Below, in pieces: positions 53,193-60,332 of a stretch of 62,954 bases of DNA. The stretch's first letter is position 1. Every line of letters begins with the position of its first letter. Under the pieces are notes generated by a model that did no database searches, had not been told where the DNA came from, and was given only the letters and a program-made list of their open reading frames with translations. Both the position numbers and the translations under genes were made by a program. Source of the DNA: Bacillus multifaciens (lineage in GTDB: Bacteria > Bacillota > Bacilli > Bacillales > Bacillaceae_G); contig NZ_JAVBXD010000030.1 in the NCBI RefSeq assembly GCF_030756675.1, positions 1 through 62,954 on the forward strand. The letters run 5' to 3'.

Positions 53193-53867
53193 TTATTTTC
53201 CTGTCAGACGCTTTTCTGTACTCGTTTCTTTTCCTTCTAATCGCTTCGTAAATGTATTTCGCCAGCTTTCTGATAGAGAATCAACTGCTAATATGCTCTT
53301 TATTCCTTTTATATTATGTTTATCGTGGTGCATCATTTCGTTTGCGAAGGCAATTGTTATGTGATGCTCATTTTGTTCTATTAACTTCATTTCATCAGAA
53401 GGGGAAACAGTTCCCTCCTCTAACACTCGTACGTAAAAACCAGTAAATCCTGTATTTTGAACAAGAAGCGGGAAATCTTTTCGATCGTAGCGATAAGATA
53501 ACTTATAGCAAGGTTGTCTCGGCTGCGTTACTTGAACGAGCGCTTCACCTATTTTATATATACCACCAATGCATATATCTGATTCCAGTAATCCGGTTAC
53601 TGTTAAGTTTTCTCCGAATGCCCCGTATGGAAGTTGCTGCGCTAGCTCTTGTTCCCAATATGGATAATGTTCAAAGGGATATATACAAACAGCTTTATCT
53701 TTTCCGCCGTGGTGTTTTAAATCAGCTTGACCGTCGCCTTCGAAGTTGAGTGTCGATAAATATAACGGTCTGTTAACACTTGCTTTAAAGAGGCCGGTTT
53801 CAATTTCTTTTCCTTGAAACTGTAATTTTTGCGGTGTTCCGATATTGAGGGAAATAATGTGTGGCAT
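53193..53867 (-). CDS. MOSC-domain protein (YiiM/YflK-like)
   Basis: The 224 residues carry a MOSC domain (molybdenum cofactor sulfurase C-terminal type): DLKHHGGKDKAVCIYPFEHY (about 49-68), GAFGENLTVTGLLESDICIG (about 81-100), IGEALVQVTQPRQPCYKL (about 105-122, with the conserved Cys) and a C-terminal helical tail. YiiM-like proteins move sulfur or reduce hydroxylamino compounds with a molybdenum cofactor; the actual substrate is unknown. AAAGGAG precedes the ATG at 53867. Confidence 0.88.
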   Translation of the reverse strand: MPHIISLNIGTPQKLQFQGKEIETGLFKASVNRPLYLSTLNFEGDGQADLKHHGGKDKAVCIYPFEHYPYWEQELAQQLPYGAFGENLTVTGLLESDICIGGIYKIGEALVQVTQPRQPCYKLSYRYDRKDFPLLVQNTGFTGFYVRVLEEGTVSPSDEMKLIEQNEHHITIAFANEMMHHDKHNIKGIKSILAVDSLSESWRNTFTKRLEGKETSTEKRLTGK

Positions 53868-54113
53868 AAATATTACTCCTTTCTGTTATTGTATATGGTT
53901 TATATTACCATAAATGAGATGGGGATTACCGTATTTATAGAAAAATTCGCACACTTTCGAATAGAATGTCATTTCGCGGGTTGCTTATAGCAGAAGTTAC
54001 ATGTGGAAATAATTTCACTTATCGTAATGAAATAAGAATGACATACAGAAAAAAATAATGAGTAAATGTTATAATGAAAGTAATCCTAAATATGGAATAT
54101 AATGGAGGGTTTA

Positions 54114-54494
54114 ATGGCGAAAAAAATAGGTTTTTACGGCTTAAATGGTTGTTTTATTTTATCTATTATTTTAAATCATCTAATTGAAAGTAATTGGATA
54201 AACATTGTTTTTGTTGCTGGAATTATTTTTGCTTTACTATACAGGTGGGACGATATTCGAAATTTAAATAAGAAAAAGAAACTAATTTTTACGATCGAAT
54301 TTATTATTCTAGTACCTACTGTAGCATTTCTCTTAATAGAAGGTCAGAAGAAAATGGCTGTTATGTCATTTTTTCAAGAGTGGTTATTTTTAGCGAAATT
54401 CGTTTATATATTTGTAATTTTAATCGTTTCTGGAATGATTGTTTCCACAGTGAATAGAAAGTTATTATTATATGACGATACATCTAATGCATAA
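54114..54494 (+). CDS. Hypothetical membrane protein, 126 aa
   Basis: ATG 54114 follows GGAGGG; the upstream ATG at 54102 overlaps that site. The 126 residues have four helices (about 6-22, 27-43, 58-76 and 87-110) with a KKKKK-rich loop between helices two and three. I do not recognise the family. It lies just before the T-box array but is not followed by it as a unit, since the array has its own terminators. Confidence 0.6.
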   Translation: MAKKIGFYGLNGCFILSIILNHLIESNWINIVFVAGIIFALLYRWDDIRNLNKKKKLIFTIEFIILVPTVAFLLIEGQKKMAVMSFFQEWLFLAKFVYIFVILIVSGMIVSTVNRKLLLYDDTSNA

Positions 54495-54546
54495 AAAATA
54501 TTGCTTTTTCACCTTATTTATTATAGGATAATCATTAAGTAAATAA

Positions 54547-54796
54547 GATAAGCGATGAATGGAATAAAGTAGTGTATATTCTCCCTGTTAAAGAGAGCTG
54601 ACGGTTGGTGCAAGTCAGTACATAGAATAACATGAATTACAATCCAGGAGCATCTTCTTCGAGCGAATTGTAAGGGGAAGACGGTGAAGAGCCGTTATAG
54701 AGAATGAAGAGATTGACATATAAAGTTTGTCAATAATTAGGGTGGTACCGCGAATAAAATCGTCCCTACTGATTAGTTTCAGTAGGGATTTTTTGT
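54547..54796 (+). promoter_or_regulatory. Tyrosine T-box leader, copy 1 of 3
   Basis: Stem I features (AGAGAGCTGACGG and GGTTGGTGCAAG), the specifier candidate TAC at 54638-54640 (after GAAT, before A), the T-box AGGGTGGTACCGCG at 54739-54752 and a terminator (TCCCTACTGA with TCAGTAGGGA and a T run) at 54762-54796. TGGT in the T-box suits tRNA with discriminator A, as for tRNA-Tyr. Confidence 0.92.
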
Positions 54797-54819
54797 ATTT
54801 TCATAACAACTAAATAATA

Positions 54820-55069
54820 GATAAGCGAGGAATGGAATAAAGTAGTGTATGTTCTCCCTGTTAAAGAGAGCTGACGGTTGGTGCAAGTCAGTGCAAAGAA
54901 CAGCATGAATTACAGTCCAGGAGCATCTTCTTCGAACGAATTGTAAGGGGAAGACGGTGAAGAGCCGTTATAGAGAATGAAGAGATTGACATATAAAGTT
55001 TGTCAATAATTAGGGTGGTACCGCGAATAAAGTCGTCCCTACTGATTAATTTCAGTAGGGATTTTTTGT
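54820..55069 (+). promoter_or_regulatory. Tyrosine T-box leader, copy 2 of 3
   Basis: A near-identical copy exactly 273 bases after the first: specifier TAC at 54911-54913, T-box at 55012-55025 and its own terminator. A few substitutions are visible (for example AGCGAGG for AGCGATG and ACAGTCC for ACAATCC). Confidence 0.92.
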
Positions 55070-55092
55070 ATTTTCATAACAACTAAATAATA

Positions 55093-55342
55093 GATAAGCG
55101 ATGAATGGAATAAAGTAGTGTATGTTCTCCCTGTTAAAGAGAGCTGACGGTTGGTGCAAGTCAGTACAAAGAACAGCATGAATTACAATCCAGGAGCATC
55201 TTCTTCGAGCGAATTGTAAGGGGAAGACGGTAAAGAGCCGTTATAGAGAATGAAGAGATTGACATATAAAGTTTGTCAATAATTAGGGTGGTACCGCGAA
55301 TGAAATCGTCCCTACTGATTAATTTCAGTAGGGATTTTTTTA
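55093..55342 (+). promoter_or_regulatory. Tyrosine T-box leader, copy 3 of 3
   Basis: A third copy again 273 bases on: specifier TAC at 55184-55186, T-box at 55285-55298, terminator with T run ending about 55342. It is the last of the array before the permease leader. Confidence 0.92.
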
Positions 55343-55407
55343 TTTGCTTTTAAAAGTAGAAGTATTTAAATGTATGAATGATGATTATGTCTTTAGGAGG
55401 CTTAATT

Positions 55408-55437
55408 GTGGATGAGATTTACATGTCTTTATTCTGA
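55408..55437 (+). other. 9-codon mini-ORF after the T-box array
   Basis: TTAGGAGG lies eight bases before a GTG at 55408 that reads MDEIYMSLF and stops at TGA. The good ribosome-binding site makes translation plausible. It could be a leader peptide or the cut-off start of a gene formerly controlled by the T-boxes. Confidence 0.4.
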
Positions 55438-55446
55438 AAAAATGGA

Positions 55447-55650
55447 TTTATATAAATCCAAACTAAAAAACCGACATAAAACCATTTTTTCTCGGTGGGC
55501 GAGAGCAACTGGCCGTGCATAGAAGCGGTCAGTGCCTTTTTCTGCCACATGCGGGGTTTTAAAACAAAAGGAGAAAGCAAGTAGCGGTCATGTTATATTC
55601 TGCATAGCAGCGATTTATATGTCGAGAAATCAAATTGGATTTATATAGAT
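55447..55650 (+). repeat. bcr-type interspersed repeat, copy 5
   Basis: TTTATATAAATCCAAAC, ACCGACATAAAACC, AGAAGCGGTCAG, TATGTCGAGAAATCAAATTGG and a TTTATATAG end. The left border lies in the perfect palindrome GGATTTATATAAATCC. It sits in the leader between the T-box array and the permease gene. Confidence 0.8.
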
Positions 55651-55700
55651 CATATAAATTAACTCATTCGCCAAGTAAAAATAGTGATGTAAAGGAGGTG

Positions 55701-55723
55701 AATAGCCATGGAAGATGGCTATT
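55701..55723 (+). promoter_or_regulatory. Hairpin over the start of the upstream ORF
   Basis: AATAGCCAT (55701-55709) and ATGGCTATT (55715-55723) pair perfectly around GGAAG. The left arm includes the first two bases of the start codon at 55708, and the right arm covers the first Tyr codon. Confidence 0.7.
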
Positions 55724-55821
55724 ATTATGTAAGATTACTTGCAAAACCATTAAAAAAATTAGGAACAGAAAGAGGAAAAAAGAATGAAGAAGGATGGTTT
55801 AAAGAAAGAGTTATTACCTAG
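55708..55821 (+). CDS. Upstream ORF with three consecutive Tyr codons (leader peptide candidate)
   Basis: AAAGGAGGTG precedes an ATG at 55708. The 37-residue product begins MEDGYYYVRLLAKPL, with TAT TAT TAT at codons 5-7, then a basic segment; it stops at TAG 55819-55821, 38 bases inside the permease gene, in another frame. Because the permease leader carries tyrosine T-boxes, three tyrosine codons at the start of a translated leader look like a second tyrosine sensor. Ribosome stalling here could change access to the permease start at 55784. No family match is known to me. Confidence 0.55.
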   Translation: MEDGYYYVRLLAKPLKKLGTERGKKNEEGWFKERVIT

Positions 55822-57148
55822 ACATGTTCAATTTTTAGCGTTAGCGGGAATGATTGGTACGGGTATTTTTAAAGGTAGTGGAGATACTTTAGGGATTGCC
55901 GGGCCTGGCGTAATTATTTCGTACTTACTTGGTGGATTATTAATGATGATTGTTATGGTGGCTTTAGCTGAAATGGCTGTTGTTTACCCAAATCATAATG
56001 TTCAACATTTAGTTCATAAGGCTTTTGGATTTCATGTATCATTTGTAGTTGGATGGCTATACTGGATTAACTGGACGCTTGTTACAATTGTAGAAATATT
56101 AGCTGCAGGATCTTTTTTACAGTTTTGGTTTTCGAATGTACCTCTTTGGTTACTAAGTGCTGTTTGTGCGCTTTTAGTTGTGGGGATTAACAGTTTTCAG
56201 GTGAAATTTTATGGCGAAATGGAATTTTGGTTTGCTAGTATAAAAATTTTGGCACTTGTATTATTCATCCTTTTAGGTGGAGCAGTCTTATTCGGACTAA
56301 CGAATTTTGCTCCATCGACACCAACGGAACATTTACTTGGACATGGAGGATTCTTTCCAAATGGTATTAAAGGAGTTTTTAGTGCTTGTTTTATTGTAAT
56401 GTTTTCGTTCGGAGGATCTGAGTTAATAGGGGTAGCAATTTCTGAGACAAAAGACGTTGAAAAGGTTTTACCTAAAGTGATAAAGGGTGTTGTTTGGCGC
56501 GTTATCATATTTTATATCTTACCCATTACAATTATTGCGGGATTAATACCTTGGAATAAAGTTGCAGGAAATGAAAGTCCATTTATACAAGTAATGAATG
56601 CAATTGGTATTCCGGGTGTTGCACACATCATGAATTTTGTTTTATTAACTGCAGTTCTTTCAGCTGCGAATTCAGGAGTTTTTGCTACTTCCAGAACAAT
56701 GGTTGCGTTAGCTGAAAAAGGAGAAGCGCCAAAAATATTGAAAAAGACTGCGAAATCAGGTGCACCAATCATTGCAATTTCTTTGAATGGCTTATTATTA
56801 TTGATAGGGGCAGGCCTAGCATTCTTTGCTCCAGATAGTATTATCGGAACAATGATGACAATTCCAGGATTTACAATGTTATTGCTTTGGCTAAGTATTT
56901 GCTTTGCGCAACTTAAATTACGTCCTACTTATTCAACAATGCCAAATTTTAAAATGAGGTTATTTCCAACTACGACTATTATTGGAATCGTAGGATTGTG
57001 TATTATTTTCATAGGCTCAACGTTTAGTAATGGGATTTCAGTCGGAACAGTGGTTTGTTTTACAACTTTAGCAATTTTAATTGGTGTTGCTTTATTTAAA
57101 GGTCGGAATAGAAAGAAAGAAGACACACCATTAAAGCATATAAGTTAA
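55784..57148 (+). CDS. APC-family amino-acid permease, probable tyrosine/aromatic uptake
   Basis: The 454 residues form about 12 membrane helices with the amino-acid/polyamine/organocation signature ALAGMIGTGIFKGSGDTLGIA (about 16-36), the PNHNVQHLVHKAFGFHVSFV segment (about 69-88), and FSFGGSELIGVAISE (about 207-221). Such permeases bring amino acids in by proton or sodium symport. Substrate is inferred from regulation: three T-boxes with TAC specifiers point to tyrosine. The ribosome-binding site (AGAGGA) is modest and lies inside the overlapping upstream ORF. A hairpin and intergenic sequence follow. Confidence 0.85.
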   Translation: MKKDGLKKELLPRHVQFLALAGMIGTGIFKGSGDTLGIAGPGVIISYLLGGLLMMIVMVALAEMAVVYPNHNVQHLVHKAFGFHVSFVVGWLYWINWTLVTIVEILAAGSFLQFWFSNVPLWLLSAVCALLVVGINSFQVKFYGEMEFWFASIKILALVLFILLGGAVLFGLTNFAPSTPTEHLLGHGGFFPNGIKGVFSACFIVMFSFGGSELIGVAISETKDVEKVLPKVIKGVVWRVIIFYILPITIIAGLIPWNKVAGNESPFIQVMNAIGIPGVAHIMNFVLLTAVLSAANSGVFATSRTMVALAEKGEAPKILKKTAKSGAPIIAISLNGLLLLIGAGLAFFAPDSIIGTMMTIPGFTMLLLWLSICFAQLKLRPTYSTMPNFKMRLFPTTTIIGIVGLCIIFIGSTFSNGISVGTVVCFTTLAILIGVALFKGRNRKKEDTPLKHIS

Positions 57149-57298
57149 ATTCATGAGGGCAATAAGTCTAGCGTATTTTAAAACTTGATAGAGTAGGGAC
57201 ATTAATCCAATAACCATCAGAGCACGCTTCTATTGAATAGGTGTGCTCTGTCATGTTTGAAGAGAAAGAGTGTGAGTCTGGGGCGAAAGAAAGTATAT

Positions 57299-57342
57299 AA
57301 TTTCATTTACCAAAATAAAAGCGTCTTTTATGTAAATGAAAT
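57299..57342 (+). repeat. Inverted repeat after the permease gene
   Basis: TTTCATTTAC and GTAAATGAAA form a 10-bp perfect stem with a second inner pairing (TAAAA with TTTTA). No T run follows. It may be an mRNA end structure or a binding site. Confidence 0.5.
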
Positions 57343-57403
57343 AAAGTTCAACTAATCATCAAGGTCTTACTTCCCAAAAGTAGCGGGATAAATCAAAGTC
57401 ATA

Positions 57404-57447
57404 ATAAAAAGATGTACTACTTCACGTATACAGTAATACATCTTTTT
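57404..57447. terminator. Bidirectional terminator between permease and DinB remnant
   Basis: AAAAAGATGTACT pairs with AGTAATACATCTTTTT over most of its length around a ~13-base loop, with A and T runs on the two sides. Confidence 0.75.
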
Positions 57448-57452
57448 GTATA

Positions 57453-57683
57453 TTATTTTACGGAATGAGCTTGTTGCATCTTTTTAATAATTCGAATTTG
57501 TCCACGATGACTCAATTCATCTTCAAACACATGAAACCATTTGAAATAATTGTTTGCTGGCTTATCGTACCAAAATGTAGTTGTTTTAAATAACCATTCG
57601 TTTGGAAGTGATTGAAATGTAGCACTTCTTTTTCTAGCGAAGTCAGTAGATGAGAATCTAGAATCCATTCTATTCTGTCGCAT
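57453..57683 (-). pseudogene. DinB-family protein, C-terminal half only
   Basis: The 76-residue frame ends with NYFKWFHVFEDELSHRGQIR, the DinB/YfiT-like metal-site signature in which H-x-x-E-x-x-x-H-R binds a divalent metal. Full-length members are about 150-170 residues with another His near the N-terminus; the first half is missing here. It directly follows a truncated GH4 gene on the same strand, so the locus was probably broken during an insertion or deletion. Confidence 0.6.
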
Positions 57684-57696
57684 TTATTCACGTTAT

Positions 57697-58663
57697 TTAG
57701 ATTGTCTCCAAAACTGCTGCCCCTTTAAATTGAGGTAACCAGTCACCATGTGCTTCAATAAGGTCATCGCATAATGAAACGATATCATCGATAGACAGTT
57801 CTGCCGCAGTATGTGGATCAAGTATTGCAGCTTGGTAAACGTGTTCTCTCTTACCTGTTATAGCTGCTTCAATGGTAAGAAGCTGGGTATTGATGTTAGT
57901 ACGGTTCAGCGCCGCCAGCTGTTCAGGAAGTTCTCCTACATAACAAGGTGTAATTCCGCTCCGATCAACCAGGCACGGAACTTCAACCACGGCTTTTTCC
58001 GGAAGGTTACTGATTAAGCCGCCTGTATTCATTACATTTCCGTGGAGTCTAAATGGTTTATCAGTTTCAATTGTATCAATGATATAAGAAGCGTATTCAT
58101 GTGTACGTTTATGCGTCAGATTTTTGTTGTTAACAAGGTCTTCACGCATTTTCACCCAGTCCTCAATTTGATTGATACAGCGGCGCGGGTATTCATCAAG
58201 TGGAATGTTCAACTTATCGATGAGTTCTGGATAATTCTTTTTGATGAAGTATGGATGATATTCAGCATTATGCTCGGATGATTCCGTTACGTAATAGCCG
58301 AAACGGTTCATCAGTTCCAAACGAACCATATCATTATGCTTTTCTTTTTGTTTTTCAGCCGCACGTCTCTTGATTTCCGGGTACAAGTCTTTCCCATCTC
58401 TTGTCACTTCTAACAGCCAGGCCATATGATTGATTCCGGCAATTTTCCACTGGACATTTTCTTTATCCATTCCAAGCAAACGAAATAAGTACGGAACACA
58501 AACTTGGACGCTGTGGCACAATCCGACCGTTTTTACGCCGCCGTAACGAATCATAGCCGCCGTTAACGTCGCCATTGGGTTTGTATAGTTTAAAAACCAA
58601 GCATCCGGACAAACTTCACGGATATCTTTGGCAAAATCAAGCATTACCGGAATTGTTCGTAAT
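57697..58663 (-). pseudogene. GH4 family alpha-galactosidase (melA-like), 5' end cut off by a transposon
   Basis: On the minus strand the frame encodes the C-terminal ~320 residues of a glycoside hydrolase family 4 enzyme, which uses NAD+ and a divalent metal. Seen are LRTIPVMLDFAKDIREVCPD, FLNYTNPMATLTAAMIRYG, TVGLCHSVQ (metal Cys), IAGINHMAWLLEV and EYHPYFIKKN. The N-terminal Rossmann domain of ~110 residues is absent. The break lies exactly at a 38-bp Tn3-type inverted repeat, whose GGGG end abuts the gene. Residues coded beyond 58663 belong to the transposon. Confidence 0.85.
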
Positions 58664-58701
58664 GGGGTCCCACCAACAAAACGCGAATTTCGTACGCTAA
58701 G
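58664..58701. mobile_element. Tn3-family 38-bp terminal inverted repeat
   Basis: The segment starts GGGGTCCCACC and ends GTACGCTAAG and is exactly 38 bases, the canonical length and end sequences (GGGG...TAAG) of Tn3-family transposon ends. It points the element to the right, towards the resolvase. The opposite end and a transposase are not found in the window. Confidence 0.8.
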
Positions 58702-58732
58702 CAAATTTTTAAAAAGAAAAAGATGATTTTCT

Positions 58733-58745
58733 GTACGCTAAGCGT
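58733..58745. repeat. Second TACGCTAAGC copy, palindromic
   Basis: GTACGCTAAGC recurs 41 bases after the inverted repeat's inner end. TACGCTAAGCGTA is a palindrome around a central A. It may be a residue of another transposon end or a binding site. Confidence 0.45.
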
Positions 58746-58801
58746 AAAACTTATTAAATAAGTTATTTATTACTTAACCAATAATATGGGCCAGTAATAG
58801 A

Positions 58802-58942
58802 TGTTGCAAAAATTAACATTTATGCAACACTCCACTTGAGCTTGATTTTTATGGCGTCATAACGTTGCATATATTATGTTGCAAATTGAATCCCGAAAAT
58901 GATACGATATTTGTAGCAAAAAAGAAAAATAGACTTATGCAA
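58802..58942. other. Probable res recombination site of the resolvase
   Basis: A 28-base segment (58802-58829) starts TGTTGCA and ends TGCAACA as inverted ends, the size of a res site I. Further TTGCA/TGCAA pairs at about 58864-58883 and a TATGCAAC at about 58936 could be sites II and III. The site lies directly before the resolvase gene, as in Tn3-type elements. Confidence 0.55.
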
Positions 58943-58959
58943 CGTTAGGAGAACAAAAA

Positions 58960-59547
58960 ATGAATTACGCATATATTCGAGTATCAACCCCGCAACAAGA
59001 TTACACATTCCAGAAAAAAGCAATACTTACATATTGTGAAATAAACCAAATTGAATTGTTAGAAGTATATATTTTTGAGGAAAAGCAAAGCGGTAAAAAT
59101 ATGGATAGAGAACAATTCCAAATTCTTATGCAAAAATTAAATCCAGGTGATACACTTATTGTCTATAAATTAGATCGTTTAGGTAGAAATCTTTCTGATA
59201 TGATTCGTACCCATGAAAAACTGATTAAAAATGACATTGGCATCATTGCTATTAATGATAACATTGATACTCGGAAAAAAGATGACATGACTACTAAAGT
59301 AATGGTTACAATCTTATCTTTATTCGCTGATATTGAACGGAACTATATATTGGAGCGAACACAGGCTGGTCGTATGAAGTATGTAGAAAATGGCGGGAAA
59401 CTGGGGAGAACGCCTAAAATTAATAAGTCTAAAACTGATTTGATACTTGAGTTACTTGAACAGGGAAAAACGAAACAGGAGATTGCTGATTTTTTAAATG
59501 TTGACAGAACTACTGTTTATCGCACATTAAAACGAAATGGTTATTAG
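58960..59547 (+). CDS. tnpR: Serine recombinase (Tn3-type resolvase, TnpR)
   Basis: The 195 residues begin MNYAYIRVSTPQQDYTFQ with catalytic Ser9, followed by LIVYKLDRLGRNLSDMI (about 67-83), SLFADIERNYILERTQAGR (about 128-146) and a C-terminal Hin-type helix-turn-helix (KTKQEIADFLNVDRTTVYRT, about 171-190). It resolves cointegrates at res. AGGAG lies ahead of the ATG. A Tn3-type end lies 258 bases upstream, but no transposase gene follows, so this is a transposon remnant or a minimal element. Confidence 0.93.
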   Translation: MNYAYIRVSTPQQDYTFQKKAILTYCEINQIELLEVYIFEEKQSGKNMDREQFQILMQKLNPGDTLIVYKLDRLGRNLSDMIRTHEKLIKNDIGIIAINDNIDTRKKDDMTTKVMVTILSLFADIERNYILERTQAGRMKYVENGGKLGRTPKINKSKTDLILELLEQGKTKQEIADFLNVDRTTVYRTLKRNGY

Positions 59548-59602
59548 GTAATTTATTGATAACAAGTGCTATCTATGTATCTGGTCTTCAAAGAATATTT
59601 GG

Positions 59603-59665
59603 CCATAAAAAACTGTACCTCCAATTGTTAGTTATGTCTAGGAATTAGAGGTACAGTTTTTTTCT
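59603..59665 (+). terminator. Terminator after tnpR
   Basis: AAAAACTGTACCTC and GAGGTACAGTTTTTTT form a 14-bp stem around a ~22-base loop, with a long T run. Confidence 0.8.
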
Positions 59666-59667
59666 AT

Positions 59668-59730
59668 TTACACACGTACAGCTGTACCACTTACCGCAAC
59701 CATTAGCATTCCGTCGCGATTGCTCCGTCT
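59668..59730 (-). pseudogene. UPF0145/YbjQ C-terminal remnant
   Basis: The minus strand reads SNRDGMLMVAVSGTAVRV followed by a stop at 59668. The GxMLMVxxSGTAVxV ending is the signature of the UPF0145 (heavy-metal-binding-like) family C-terminus. Only about 20 codons match; the rest of the ~100-residue gene is gone. Confidence 0.5.
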
Positions 59731-59776
59731 TCTCTTATAGTAAAATAAGTATTTGAACAGCAAAGTACTTAAGATA

Positions 59777-60174
59777 TTAACTAATAAACCTTATGAACTT
59801 ATATTTTTTATTCAATCTATAGAAATCTTGCAACAAAAATACAATTGTGATGATAGCCATGAGACCATTAACCGTAAGAGCTATTACAATCGATAATTCA
59901 GTGGTAGGTAATAACATGATGCATAGTGAAACAATAGATGCAATAAAAGGAACAGCTTTTCTTGTTCTTGTTATGCAAAACTCTTCGCTTTTTTTAGTTG
60001 TGGCATGATTCTACCGATGATTAACAAGAAAGGGGTGGTAGCCAAGATTCCTAGCCATCCGAGAGTGCTTTCGATAAACCAAGGTAAAAATGGCATGGAT
60101 GAAGTAAATATAAATAAATTCAGTATGAACAGAAATAATTGAATGAGAGATAATTTTATATGTATTTGTTGCAT
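59777..60174 (-). pseudogene. Small membrane protein gene with a frameshift
   Basis: From ATG 60174 (GAGGTG ahead) the frame codes 67 residues with two hydrophobic helices and stops after KKAKSFA. One base away the next frame stays open and adds TRKAVPFIASIVSLCIMLLP, further hydrophobic sequence and a basic tail (RLNKKYKFIRFIS), ending at 59777. Together they make a ~130-residue protein with four helices. A single-base change near GAAGAGTTTTGC explains the break. The family is unknown. Confidence 0.5.
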
Positions 60175-60204
60175 TTTGTTTCACCTCAGAAAAATGAATA
60201 AAAT

Positions 60205-60252
60205 GAAAGTGGGTCATTAATAGGCATAAGCTCCATAATATGACCCACTTTC
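60205..60252. terminator. Bidirectional terminator upstream of the secreted-protein gene's end
   Basis: AAAGTGGGTCAT and ATGACCCACTTT pair perfectly around a ~23-base loop. It lies between the frameshifted gene and the convergent end of the 747-residue gene. Confidence 0.7.
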
Positions 60253-60332
60253 ACACATCGTACTTCATTCTTTATAAGAGATAAGGCTATTAAAAATCTG
60301 TTACTTTATTCAAATTTTATTATATACTTTTC

